Source: Endomicrobium sp.
Lineage (GTDB): Bacteria; Elusimicrobiota; Endomicrobiia; Endomicrobiales; Endomicrobiaceae
Length of the DNA stretch: 18,559 nt
Direction: 5' to 3'
NCBI GenBank assembly: GCA_031264895.1
Contig: JAISDI010000141.1
Coordinates: 1-18,559 of the forward strand
The position numbers and the translations under genes were made by a program. Each line of letters begins with the position of its first letter. Positions within the stretch are counted from its first letter, which is position 1. Shown here piece after piece: positions 6,450 through 13,956 of this stretch. A model generated the notes under the pieces. It had not been told where the DNA came from, ran no database searches, and saw only the letters and a program-made list of their open reading frames with translations.

Positions 6450-8358
6450 ATGAAAAGAAACAATGCGTGGTTTATCGCTTTATGGATAATTATTTTTATC
6501 GGTATAGCCTTTTTTATGAATTCTGCAAAACAGAAAAGTCAGATAGTAGACCTTAAATATTCGCAGTTTAAACAAAACATAAGAGAAGGAAACGTCAATC
6601 AGGTTGTGGTTGCGCCGGGAATGATAAAAGGAGAATTCAGAAACGAGAAGGGCGAATTAAGACAATTTAAAACGGTTCCGATGTACGATATTGACTTGAT
6701 AAAAGATTTGGAAGAAAACAAAGTTTTGGAATTTTCCGGAGTTGAACAAAACGGTTGGCTCGGTCCTCTTCTCATGAGCTGGGGGCCGATAATCCTTTTG
6801 ATATTGTTCTGGATATGGATTATGCGAGGTATGGCAGGCGGCGGAAAACAGGCAATGTCTTTCGGAAAATCTAAAGCGAAACTTGCAGGTTCCGGACTTA
6901 CGAACGTAACTTTTAAAGACGTTGCCGGCTGTAACGAAGCAAAAGAAGAATTGCAGGAAATAATAGAGTTTTTAAAAGATCCCGCTAGATTTCAGAAACT
7001 TGGCGGAAAAATACCGAAGGGCGTTTTATTGTACGGCTCTCCGGGAACAGGCAAAACGCTTTTGGCAAAAGCCGTTGCCGGCGAAGCAGGAGTGCCGTTT
7101 TTTTCTTCGAGCGGTTCGGAATTTGTCGAAATGTTTGTCGGAGTGGGCGCTTCGAGGGTCAGAGATTTATTTGATCAGGGCAGGAAATCCGCTCCGTGTT
7201 TGCTGTTTATTGACGAAATAGACGCTGTAGGCAGACACAGATTTGCAGGCATAGGCGGCGGACATGACGAAAGAGAACAGACTTTAAACCAGCTCCTTGT
7301 GGAAATGGACGGCTTTGACACTAAAGAGGGCGTCATTTTAATAGCCGCGACAAACAGGCCTGACGTTTTGGATCCGGCTTTACTGCGTCCCGGAAGATTT
7401 GACAGGCAGGTTGTCGTACCCAGCCCCGAACTTAAAGACAGGGAACAAATACTTGCAGTTCACGCCAAAAAAGTTAAACTCGGCAAAGACGTTGATCTTC
7501 ACACGATAGCGAAAAGAACGCCGGGTTTTGTCGGCGCGGATCTTGCAAATGTCGTCAATGAGGCCGCGTTGCTTGCCGCAAGAAACAATCAGGAATCCGT
7601 AAATATGTACAATATGGAAGAAGCCATTGACAGAATATTTGCCGGCCCGGAAAGAAAATCTATGATAAGAAGCAAAGAAGAGTTAACAAGAACCGCTTAT
7701 CATGAATCGGGTCATGCTATAGTTGCAAAAATGCTTCCTAAAACAGATCCTGTACATAAAGTTTCAATTATACCCAGAGGCGCGTCTTTAGGGCATACGC
7801 TTCAACTGCCGGAAAATGATAAACACACTCTCACAAAAACCGAAGCTTTAAGCAGAATAGCGATAATGTTCGGCGGGCGGGCTGCGGAAGAAATCGTTTA
7901 TAATGAGCTTACCACAGGCGCCGCGCAAGACATTTCACAGGCGACAAAACTTGCGTCAAGAATGGTCACGGAATTCGGCATGAGCGATAAAATCGGGCCG
8001 CTGGCTTTGCAAAGGCCGAATGAAGAAGTATTTTTGGGCAGAGACATTTCAAAAGATTCGCATCTGTCGGAAAAAATGTCCGAGATGATAGATTCGGAAA
8101 TCAAAAAAATTATAGATAACGGGCTTAAAACTGCTACGGATATACTTACGGCAAACAGAAAAATGATGGACGATATGGTCGAGTATCTGCTTGAAAGGGA
8201 AACGCTCAATGCCGAAGATATAGACAAAATAGTCAAAGGCGAGCCTCTTGCTCCTTACGAGAAAGAAAAACCGGCAAATAAAGAGTATGATAAAAAAGAG
8301 CCGCCGGCGCCGCAAAAGGAAGCCGTTATAAAAAATATTATAAAAGGCGAAACTGTAA

Positions 8359-8366
<8 letters not shown>
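6450..8366 (+). CDS. ftsH: ATP-dependent zinc metalloprotease FtsH
   Basis: Membrane-anchored AAA+ protease that degrades unassembled membrane proteins and some regulators. Two membrane helices (about 7-23 and 104-126) bracket an outer domain. The AAA module follows, with Walker A GSPGTGKT at 196-203, Walker B LLFIDEIDAVG, and the arginine-finger region PALLRPGRFDRQ. The protease motif HESGH is at 418-422, and TTGAAQDISQATKLA supplies the third zinc ligand (Asp). Length 638 is normal. Most FtsH proteins have GPPGTGKT, so the second residue here (Ser) is unusual. The C-terminal tail is rich in Lys, Glu and Pro, as is common. AGAGGA at 6438-6443 lies 6 nt before the ATG. The stop lies inside the start of folE (8-nt overlap). 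Confidence 0.96.
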
Positions 8367-8940
<574 letters not shown>

Positions 8941-8964
8941 AAACGGCAATCTCTCCTTTTGTCG

Positions 8965-9032
8965 TCATGCCCGAAGTTCTCGGAAATGATGTAATTCTTT
9001 TGAAGCCTGCCCCGTGAGGTTTTAACACGGGG
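8965..9032. repeat. Degenerate palindromic repeats upstream of the GIY-YIG gene
   Basis: Two hairpins lie here. The first is TCATGCCCGA (8965-8974) with TCGGAAATGA (8980-8989), a decayed copy of the ATTCCCGA/TCGGGAAT family. The second is CCCCGTG (9010-9016) with CACGGGG (9026-9032), perfect over 7 bp. The second carries into GGAATCCAAGTTAAATA (up to 9049), which matches the right edge of the array units at 9494-9511 with one change. These may also stop transcription after folE. Confidence 0.7.
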
Positions 9033-9070
9033 GGAATCCAAGTTAAATACAGCTGAATTTGAAATTAAAA

Positions 9071-9364
9071 ATGAAAGAAAATTATTTTGTTTATATAATG
9101 ACAAATAATATGAGAGGTACTTTATACATTGGCATTACAAGTAATCTTGTTAAAAGAGTATATGAACATAAGACGAAAGTATGTGAAGGATTCACCAATA
9201 AGTATTCTTTGAATAAACTTGTATATTATGAAATTTTTAAAGACCCTGAAAATGCTATCGAGCGCGAGAAGGTTTTAAAAAAATGGAACCGCACGTGGAA
9301 AATCAAATTAATTGAAAACCATAATAAATATTGGAATGATTTATATGAAGAGATTGTTGTTTGA
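9071..9364 (+). CDS. Small GIY-YIG nuclease family protein embedded in palindromic repeats
   Basis: A 97-residue single-domain protein of the GIY-YIG family (COG2827/YhbQ-like). The first strand reads FVYIM (6-10) at the GIY position. YIG is at 19-21, Arg29 is in LVKRVYEHK, and the REK motif at 65-67 carries the likely catalytic Glu66. The end, KKWNRTWKIKLIENHNKYW followed by DLY, is typical of this subfamily. The fold predicts DNA nicking, but the biological role of this subfamily is not settled. I choose ATG 9071, since family members begin about six residues before the first strand. A TTG at 9059 would add four residues. No Shine-Dalgarno is visible. The gene is AT-richer than its neighbours and is bounded on both sides by fragments of the same palindromic repeat, suggesting it arrived with them. 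Confidence 0.88.
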   Translation: MKENYFVYIMTNNMRGTLYIGITSNLVKRVYEHKTKVCEGFTNKYSLNKLVYYEIFKDPENAIEREKVLKKWNRTWKIKLIENHNKYWNDLYEEIVV

Positions 9365-9386
9365 TTTTAATTGATTGAGTAGAACA

Positions 9387-9775
9387 AAATGGATTCCTCC
9401 CGTGAGGTCGTAACATGGATACTTGCCGTCATTCCCGATAAAAACCTTCGGGAATGACAAAAAATAGGGTCGTCATTCCCGAGAGTCGTAATCGGGAATC
9501 CATGTTAAATAGGCAAAAAGCTTAAATGTTGTGACGGCGGCAAAAAGCGAAAAGGCAAAATGGATTCCCGATAGAAACCTTCGGGAATGACAAAAAATAG
9601 GGTCGTCATTCCCGAGAGTCGTAATCGGGAATTGTTAAATAGACAAATAGCTTAAATGTTGTGATAGCGGCAAAAAGTGAAAAGACAAAATGGATTCCCG
9701 ATAAAAACCTTCGGGAATGACAAACAAGCTAAATTATTTTTGTCGTCATTTCCGATAGAAACCTTCGGGAATGAC
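9387..9775. repeat. Tandem array of palindromic repeat units, period 130-133 bp
   Basis: This gene-free stretch is almost entirely repeat. Each unit holds ATTCCCGAT, an A-rich loop with ACCT, TCGGGAATGAC, a short AAAAAATAGGG linker, GTCATTCCCGAGAG, then TAATCGGGAAT and a spacer ending in CAAAATGG. TCGGGAATGAC recurs at 9448, 9581, 9711 and 9765. The first two are 133 bp apart and the next 130 bp, because three bases (CCA) are missing in the second unit. The last copy is incomplete and carries a substitution (TTTCCGA). Arms such as 9428-9438 with 9448-9458, and 9745-9755 with 9765-9775, are perfect or nearly so. The array separates the GIY-YIG gene from folP. I see no strong promoter within it. 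Confidence 0.92.
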
Positions 9776-9809
9776 AAACTAATATGTTGTGCGCAAGGAC
9801 TGTAAAAAG

Positions 9810-10988
9810 ATGCTTATAAGAAAAGTTTCCGTTAACAACTTAAACGACGCTTTTAAACTCGTAAAAAGTACGGGCTGTGATGATTATGCCCGCCTTCTTC
9901 TTGCAAAAAAGGGAACTTTTTGTCCTGTTCTTATTGAAAAAATAGATAACCGCGCGGCAAACATTTTAAAGCAAGAAGCTATTTCATGCGGAGCGGACGC
10001 AGCCGTAAACGGAAATATCAGCAGATTTCAAAAAGGTTTTTCGGACATAATAATTCTTGCTTCGGCAAGGCAGCTTGAACTTCTAATAAAAAAACTCAGT
10101 TTACAGCCTTTCGGTTTAAAAGAAGCGGCTGTCGATCTTAAAGAAATTTTAGAAAACACAATAAATACCGAAAAAGTTTTCAGATATAAAAAATCTAAGA
10201 TTAACCTTTCAAACACGGCTGTTATGGGCATAATAAATCTTGACCCTGCCTCTTTTTCCGGAGACGGCATTACCGACGCCGGAAAAGCCGTCGCGCAGGC
10301 GCAGTATTTTGAAGAACAGGGTGCAGCTTTGCTTGACATAGGCGCGGAATCTTCCCGGCCGGGAGTAAAACTTATTGACGCAAAAACTGAAATAAAAAGG
10401 CTTATACCCGTTTTAAAACTTATAAAGAAAAAAGTTAAAATACCGATATCGATAGACACCTACAAATATGAAACTTCAAAAGCAGTTTTAGACGAAGGCG
10501 CAGACATTATCAATGATATATTCGCTTTAAGAAAAGGCAAAGACAAACTTGCAAAACTTATTTCAGACGCAAAAGCCGGCGTGATTTTAATGCATATGAA
10601 AGGCATACCTTCCAATATGCAAAAAAAACCGTTTTATAAAAACTGCGTCTCGGAAGTGTTTGAATTTTTAAAAGAGAGAACGGAATACGCGCTAAGTTTT
10701 GGAATAGGTAAAGATTTTATTTCTGTAGATCCCGGAGCAGGATTTGGGAAAACCGTTGAAAATAATGTTGAGCTCGTAAAAAATATGCGCGTTTTTTCTT
10801 CTTTAGGCTGTGTAACGGCGGGTGTGTCGCGTAAAAGATTTGTCAGGTCGCTTGCGGGGGAAAATACTGCGTCTTTTGTTACGGCAAGTTTGATGTCCGC
10901 ATATTGCGGCGCGGACATAGTAAGAGTGCATGACGTAGCGCAAACCGTAAATGCTTTAAAAATCATCGACGCCGTCCGGAGAGTATAA
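9810..10988 (+). CDS. folP: Dihydropteroate synthase, long form with N-terminal extension
   Basis: Condenses 6-hydroxymethyl-dihydropterin pyrophosphate with p-aminobenzoate to make dihydropteroate, and is the sulfonamide target. The TIM-barrel part begins near residue 136. MGIINLDPASFSGDG (139-153) is loop 1, IGAESSRPG (177-185) loop 2, SIDTYK (214-219), INDI (234-237), LMHMKGIPSNMQ (260-271), DPGAGFGK (307-314), VSRKRF (339-344) and RVHDV (372-376). About 130 residues precede the barrel, including the NILKQEAISCGADAAV block seen in other long-form enzymes. Loop 1 usually reads NVTPDSFSDGG, and the Asp and Ala here replace a usual Thr and Asp. ATG 9810 is chosen because AAGGA sits at 9795-9799. 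A GTG at 9789 is possible. The stop shares one base with the dacA start. Confidence 0.93.
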   Translation: MLIRKVSVNNLNDAFKLVKSTGCDDYARLLLAKKGTFCPVLIEKIDNRAANILKQEAISCGADAAVNGNISRFQKGFSDIIILASARQLELLIKKLSLQPFGLKEAAVDLKEILENTINTEKVFRYKKSKINLSNTAVMGIINLDPASFSGDGITDAGKAVAQAQYFEEQGAALLDIGAESSRPGVKLIDAKTEIKRLIPVLKLIKKKVKIPISIDTYKYETSKAVLDEGADIINDIFALRKGKDKLAKLISDAKAGVILMHMKGIPSNMQKKPFYKNCVSEVFEFLKERTEYALSFGIGKDFISVDPGAGFGKTVENNVELVKNMRVFSSLGCVTAGVSRKRFVRSLAGENTASFVTASLMSAYCGADIVRVHDVAQTVNALKIIDAVRRV

Positions 10989-11761
10989 TGGATTCGTCAA
11001 CTTTTTCATTAATTTATGATACTTATATAGTTAACATACTCGATATAACTATACTGGCTTTTTTATTTTACAGGGTGATTCTTACAATCAAAGGCACAAG
11101 AGCCATACAGATTCTTCTCGGAATTCTGGTAATTCTGCTTTTAACGGTGATCGCCAGAGACATTTTGCATTTAAGGGCTTTGACATGGCTTTTAAACAAT
11201 TTCTGGCTTGCCGCGGTAATCATTTTTGCCGTTGTGTTTCAAATTGAAATCAGAAGTGTTTTAGCGCAGATAGGAGGCAATATATGGGGAAACAGCGGCA
11301 ATGTTAAAGAATCCTATATAAAAGAAATAGCCGACGCCGTCGAAAATCTCAGCCTTACAATGTCTGGCGGACTTATTGCTCTTGAAAATGAGGTCGGCTT
11401 GAAAAACTTCACGGAAACGGGCATTATGCTAAATGCCAACATTTCAAAAGAGCTGCTCCTTTCTATTTTCAAAAATAAGTCGGCTCCGCTTCATGACGGA
11501 GCGGTTGTAATATATAATGAAAAAATTATCGCTGCGGGCTGTTTGCTGCCTTTAAGCCATAATACCGAAGTAAAGCTCTACGGCACAAGGCACAGGGCGG
11601 CGCTGGGGTTGAGCGAAATTACGGACGCGCTTATTATAGTAGTGTCGGAAGAAACGGGACACATATCTGTTGCGTATAAAGGAAAACTCAAAAGCAATAT
11701 CTCGGTCAATAAGTTAAAAGACACAATCTCCGTCATAGTAGGAGGCGCGAAAACAAGATGA
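10988..11761 (+). CDS. dacA: Diadenylate cyclase DacA/CdaA (c-di-AMP synthase)
   Basis: Makes the second messenger c-di-AMP from two ATP at the membrane. Three hydrophobic helices (about 17-33, 38-56 and 72-87) are followed by a short linker and the DisA_N cyclase domain with its defining motifs, DGA at 170-172 (LHDGAVV) and RHR at 201-203 (GTRHRAALG). Length 257 is typical of CdaA. The start overlaps the folP stop by one base (TAATG) and the end overlaps the next small ORF by 4 nt (ATGA). Placement directly before a cdaR-like ORF and glmM is the classic module in which CdaR and GlmM modulate the cyclase. No c-di-AMP phosphodiesterase is in the window. Confidence 0.95.
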   Translation: MDSSTFSLIYDTYIVNILDITILAFLFYRVILTIKGTRAIQILLGILVILLLTVIARDILHLRALTWLLNNFWLAAVIIFAVVFQIEIRSVLAQIGGNIWGNSGNVKESYIKEIADAVENLSLTMSGGLIALENEVGLKNFTETGIMLNANISKELLLSIFKNKSAPLHDGAVVIYNEKIIAAGCLLPLSHNTEVKLYGTRHRAALGLSEITDALIIVVSEETGHISVAYKGKLKSNISVNKLKDTISVIVGGAKTR

Positions 11762-11865
11762 ATATAGCAAAAAAAATATTAGTTAAAATTAAAAAAAACT
11801 GGCAGCTGAAACTTTTGGCATTAGGATTGGCCGTAGTTGTCTGGTTTTATGCGATTTACAGGTAA
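11758..11865 (+). CDS. 35-residue single-span membrane protein at the cdaR position (minimal CdaR-like)
   Basis: A 36-codon ORF overlaps the dacA stop by ATGA and ends three bases before the glmM ATG. AGGAGG at 11740-11745 lies 12 nt upstream. The protein starts with a basic stretch (AKKILVKIKKN), then WQLKLLALGLAVVVWFYAIYR, one transmembrane helix. CdaR (YbbR) proteins normally begin just like this, with a basic N-terminus and Trp-x-LKLL...-W-FY, then continue with several extracytoplasmic YbbR domains. Here translation stops right after the helix and no YbbR-domain coding follows. So it is a cdaR reduced to its anchor, or an unrelated small protein. The close packing and codon-perfect overlaps argue against decayed debris. 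Confidence 0.7.
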   Translation: MNIAKKILVKIKKNWQLKLLALGLAVVVWFYAIYR

Positions 11866-11868
11866 ACG

Positions 11869-13215
11869 ATGAAATTATTCGGCACGGACGGTATCAGAGG
11901 CGACTCTTCAAAATTTCCTTTCGATAATGACGCTCTTTTTATTACGGGTAAAGCTATAGCCGAAGTTTTGGCGGCAGCCGGAAAGAAAATTCTTATAATC
12001 CGCGATACCCGCAAATCCGGAAAAAGAATTCAAAACGCTTTGGCAAACGGAATGGCAAGCGCCGGAGCGGTCGCGGTTTTCGGCGGAATTATGCCGACTC
12101 CCGCGGCTTCTTTTTTTCTTAGAAGCGGACAGTATTGGGCTGGAGCGGTTATTTCCGCTTCGCATAATCCTTACCGCGACAACGGCATAAAAATTTTTAA
12201 TTCCAAAGGCTCTAAGCTTACGGATTCGGTTGAATCCAAAATAGAGAAAAAAATAAATAAATATATGCGGGACGGATTGAAATTTTCCACAGCAAAAATC
12301 GAAAAAAGAGAAAAAAACGGTCTTTTAAAATCGTATGAACATTTTCTTTCGGAAAGTTTCGGTAAAGGAACTTTAAAAAACAAAAAAATAGTTATTGACT
12401 GCGCCAACGGCGCGGCATATAAAAGCGCCTCAAACGTTTTAAAAAAACTCGGCGCAAAAGTAATAGCTTTAAACGTCAAGCCTGACGGTAAAAATATAAA
12501 TAGGAACTGCGGCGCGCTTTATCCGGAAGTTGCCGCCGCCGCCGTTAAAAAGCATAAAGCGTTTTGCGGTTTTTGTTTTGACGGAGACGCGGACAGACTC
12601 ATCTGTATAGACGAAAACGGAAATATAAAAGACGGTGATTTTTTTCTCGGCTCAATGGCAAGATATTTGAAGAGCCGCAAGAAACTTAAAAATAACGTTT
12701 TGGTCACAACCGTGATGGCTAATATCGGGCTTATAAAAGCTATGGAAAAAGAAAAAATTAAAGTCGTTACGGAAAAAGTCGGAGACAGATACGTTATGGA
12801 AGCAATGAAAAAACATAAAGCCGTACTTGGCGGGGAACAGTCCGGACATTTCATTTTCAGAGACATTTTAGGCGCGGGCGACGGACTTTTAAGCGCACTG
12901 CAGCTGCTTTCCGCATTAAATTACGAAGGTAAAACCGTGTCCCAGATGTTTTGCGCAATAGAAAAATTTCCGCAGGTGCTGATAAATAAAACCGTAGCAA
13001 AAAAAGAGCCGTTAGAAAAACTTCAAAAAACTTCGTCTCTGATAAAAGGTTATGAACGAAAACTGGGCGCGGACGGAAGGATACTCGTAAGATATTCCGG
13101 CACGGAAAATCTTTTAAGAGTGATGGTTGAAGGAACTGACAAAATAGAAATAGGAAAAATGGCGCAAAATATTATATCTTGCGCCGATAAAGAAATTTCA
13201 GGGAAAGCTATATGA
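11869..13215 (+). CDS. glmM: Phosphoglucosamine mutase
   Basis: Interconverts glucosamine-6-phosphate and glucosamine-1-phosphate on the way to UDP-GlcNAc, the precursor of peptidoglycan. All four alpha-phosphohexomutase motifs are visible: the active-site phosphoserine Ser98 in ISASHNP, the magnesium loop DGDADR at 238-243, the sugar-binding GGEQSGH at 321-327, and the phosphate-binding RYSGTEN at 408-414. The N-terminus MKLFGTDGIRG is the standard GlmM start. Length 448 is normal. AGG at 11860-11862 precedes the ATG by 6 nt. In dacA-cdaR-glmM operons of Firmicutes GlmM binds and inhibits the cyclase, and a similar link here is inference. The stop overlaps pdxJ by ATGA. Confidence 0.96.
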   Translation: MKLFGTDGIRGDSSKFPFDNDALFITGKAIAEVLAAAGKKILIIRDTRKSGKRIQNALANGMASAGAVAVFGGIMPTPAASFFLRSGQYWAGAVISASHNPYRDNGIKIFNSKGSKLTDSVESKIEKKINKYMRDGLKFSTAKIEKREKNGLLKSYEHFLSESFGKGTLKNKKIVIDCANGAAYKSASNVLKKLGAKVIALNVKPDGKNINRNCGALYPEVAAAAVKKHKAFCGFCFDGDADRLICIDENGNIKDGDFFLGSMARYLKSRKKLKNNVLVTTVMANIGLIKAMEKEKIKVVTEKVGDRYVMEAMKKHKAVLGGEQSGHFIFRDILGAGDGLLSALQLLSALNYEGKTVSQMFCAIEKFPQVLINKTVAKKEPLEKLQKTSSLIKGYERKLGADGRILVRYSGTENLLRVMVEGTDKIEIGKMAQNIISCADKEISGKAI

Positions 13216-13955
13216 TTAAACTCGGCGTAAACATTGACCACGTTGCAACCATAAGACAGGCGCGCAAAGAAGATTTTCCAAGCGTCATAGAAGCGGCGGC
13301 ATTATGCGAAAAAGCCGGCGCAGACAGTATAACCGTTCATTTAAGAGAAGACAGAAGACACATTCAGGACAAAGACGTTTACGGGCTGAGAAAATCTCTG
13401 AAAACAAAATTAAATCTTGAAATGGCGGCAAACGAAGAAATAGCCGCGATAGCGTTAGACGTTAAACCCGATTATGTCTGTCTTGTTCCGGAAAAAAGGC
13501 AGGAACTTACCACCGAAGGCGGACTTGACGTTTGCGCACAAAAAGAAAAATTGTCGCAGGTAGTGAAAAGGCTTAAACATGCCGGAATAATTGTGAGCAT
13601 GTTCATCGACGCAGACATTGAACAGGTCAAAGCGTGCGGCGATATCGGCGCAGACTGCATAGAAATACATACCGGCAAATATGCGCGGTATTTTAAGGAA
13701 GGCATATTTTCAAAAGAATTTGAACTCGAAAATAAAAGAATTTTTGAAGCTTCGTCCGAAGCGTTTTCCAAAGGGCTGGTTTTAAACGCCGGACACGGAC
13801 TGGATTATGACAATATCGAAAAAATCTGTAAAATAAACGCAATGAACGAGTTCAACATAGGTTTTGCGATAATTGCAAAAGCGCTTTTTTGCGGCATTGA
13901 AAAAGCCGTTAAAGACATGAAAGATTTAATCAATAAATTTTCACCGGAGAAATAA
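13212..13955 (+). CDS. pdxJ: Pyridoxine 5'-phosphate synthase
   Basis: Last ring-closing step of the deoxyxylulose-5-phosphate-independent-of-glutaminase (DXP-dependent) vitamin B6 route, combining 1-deoxy-xylulose-5-phosphate with aminoacetone-phosphate. The N-terminal LGVNIDHVATIRQAR with Asp9-His10, the VHLREDRRHIQD phosphate and substrate loop, LNLEMAAN, VCLVPE and LNAGHGLDYDN are the PdxJ hallmarks. 247 residues is full length. It overlaps glmM by 4 nt and ends one base before the glmS ATG. The product pyridoxal phosphate is not used by its direct neighbours, so the linkage reflects a conserved glmM-pdxJ-acpS gene order rather than a shared pathway. Confidence 0.96.
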   Translation: MIKLGVNIDHVATIRQARKEDFPSVIEAAALCEKAGADSITVHLREDRRHIQDKDVYGLRKSLKTKLNLEMAANEEIAAIALDVKPDYVCLVPEKRQELTTEGGLDVCAQKEKLSQVVKRLKHAGIIVSMFIDADIEQVKACGDIGADCIEIHTGKYARYFKEGIFSKEFELENKRIFEASSEAFSKGLVLNAGHGLDYDNIEKICKINAMNEFNIGFAIIAKALFCGIEKAVKDMKDLINKFSPEK

Positions 13956-13956
13956 A

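Noticed and set aside
9059..9070. TTG start for the GIY-YIG gene
   Set aside because: ATG 9071 gives the usual short lead before the first strand. TTG adds only four residues and has no ribosome site.
9387..9775. CRISPR array
   Set aside because: The period of about 130 bp, the nearly identical spacers and the internal palindromes do not fit short repeats with unique spacers, and no cas genes are present.
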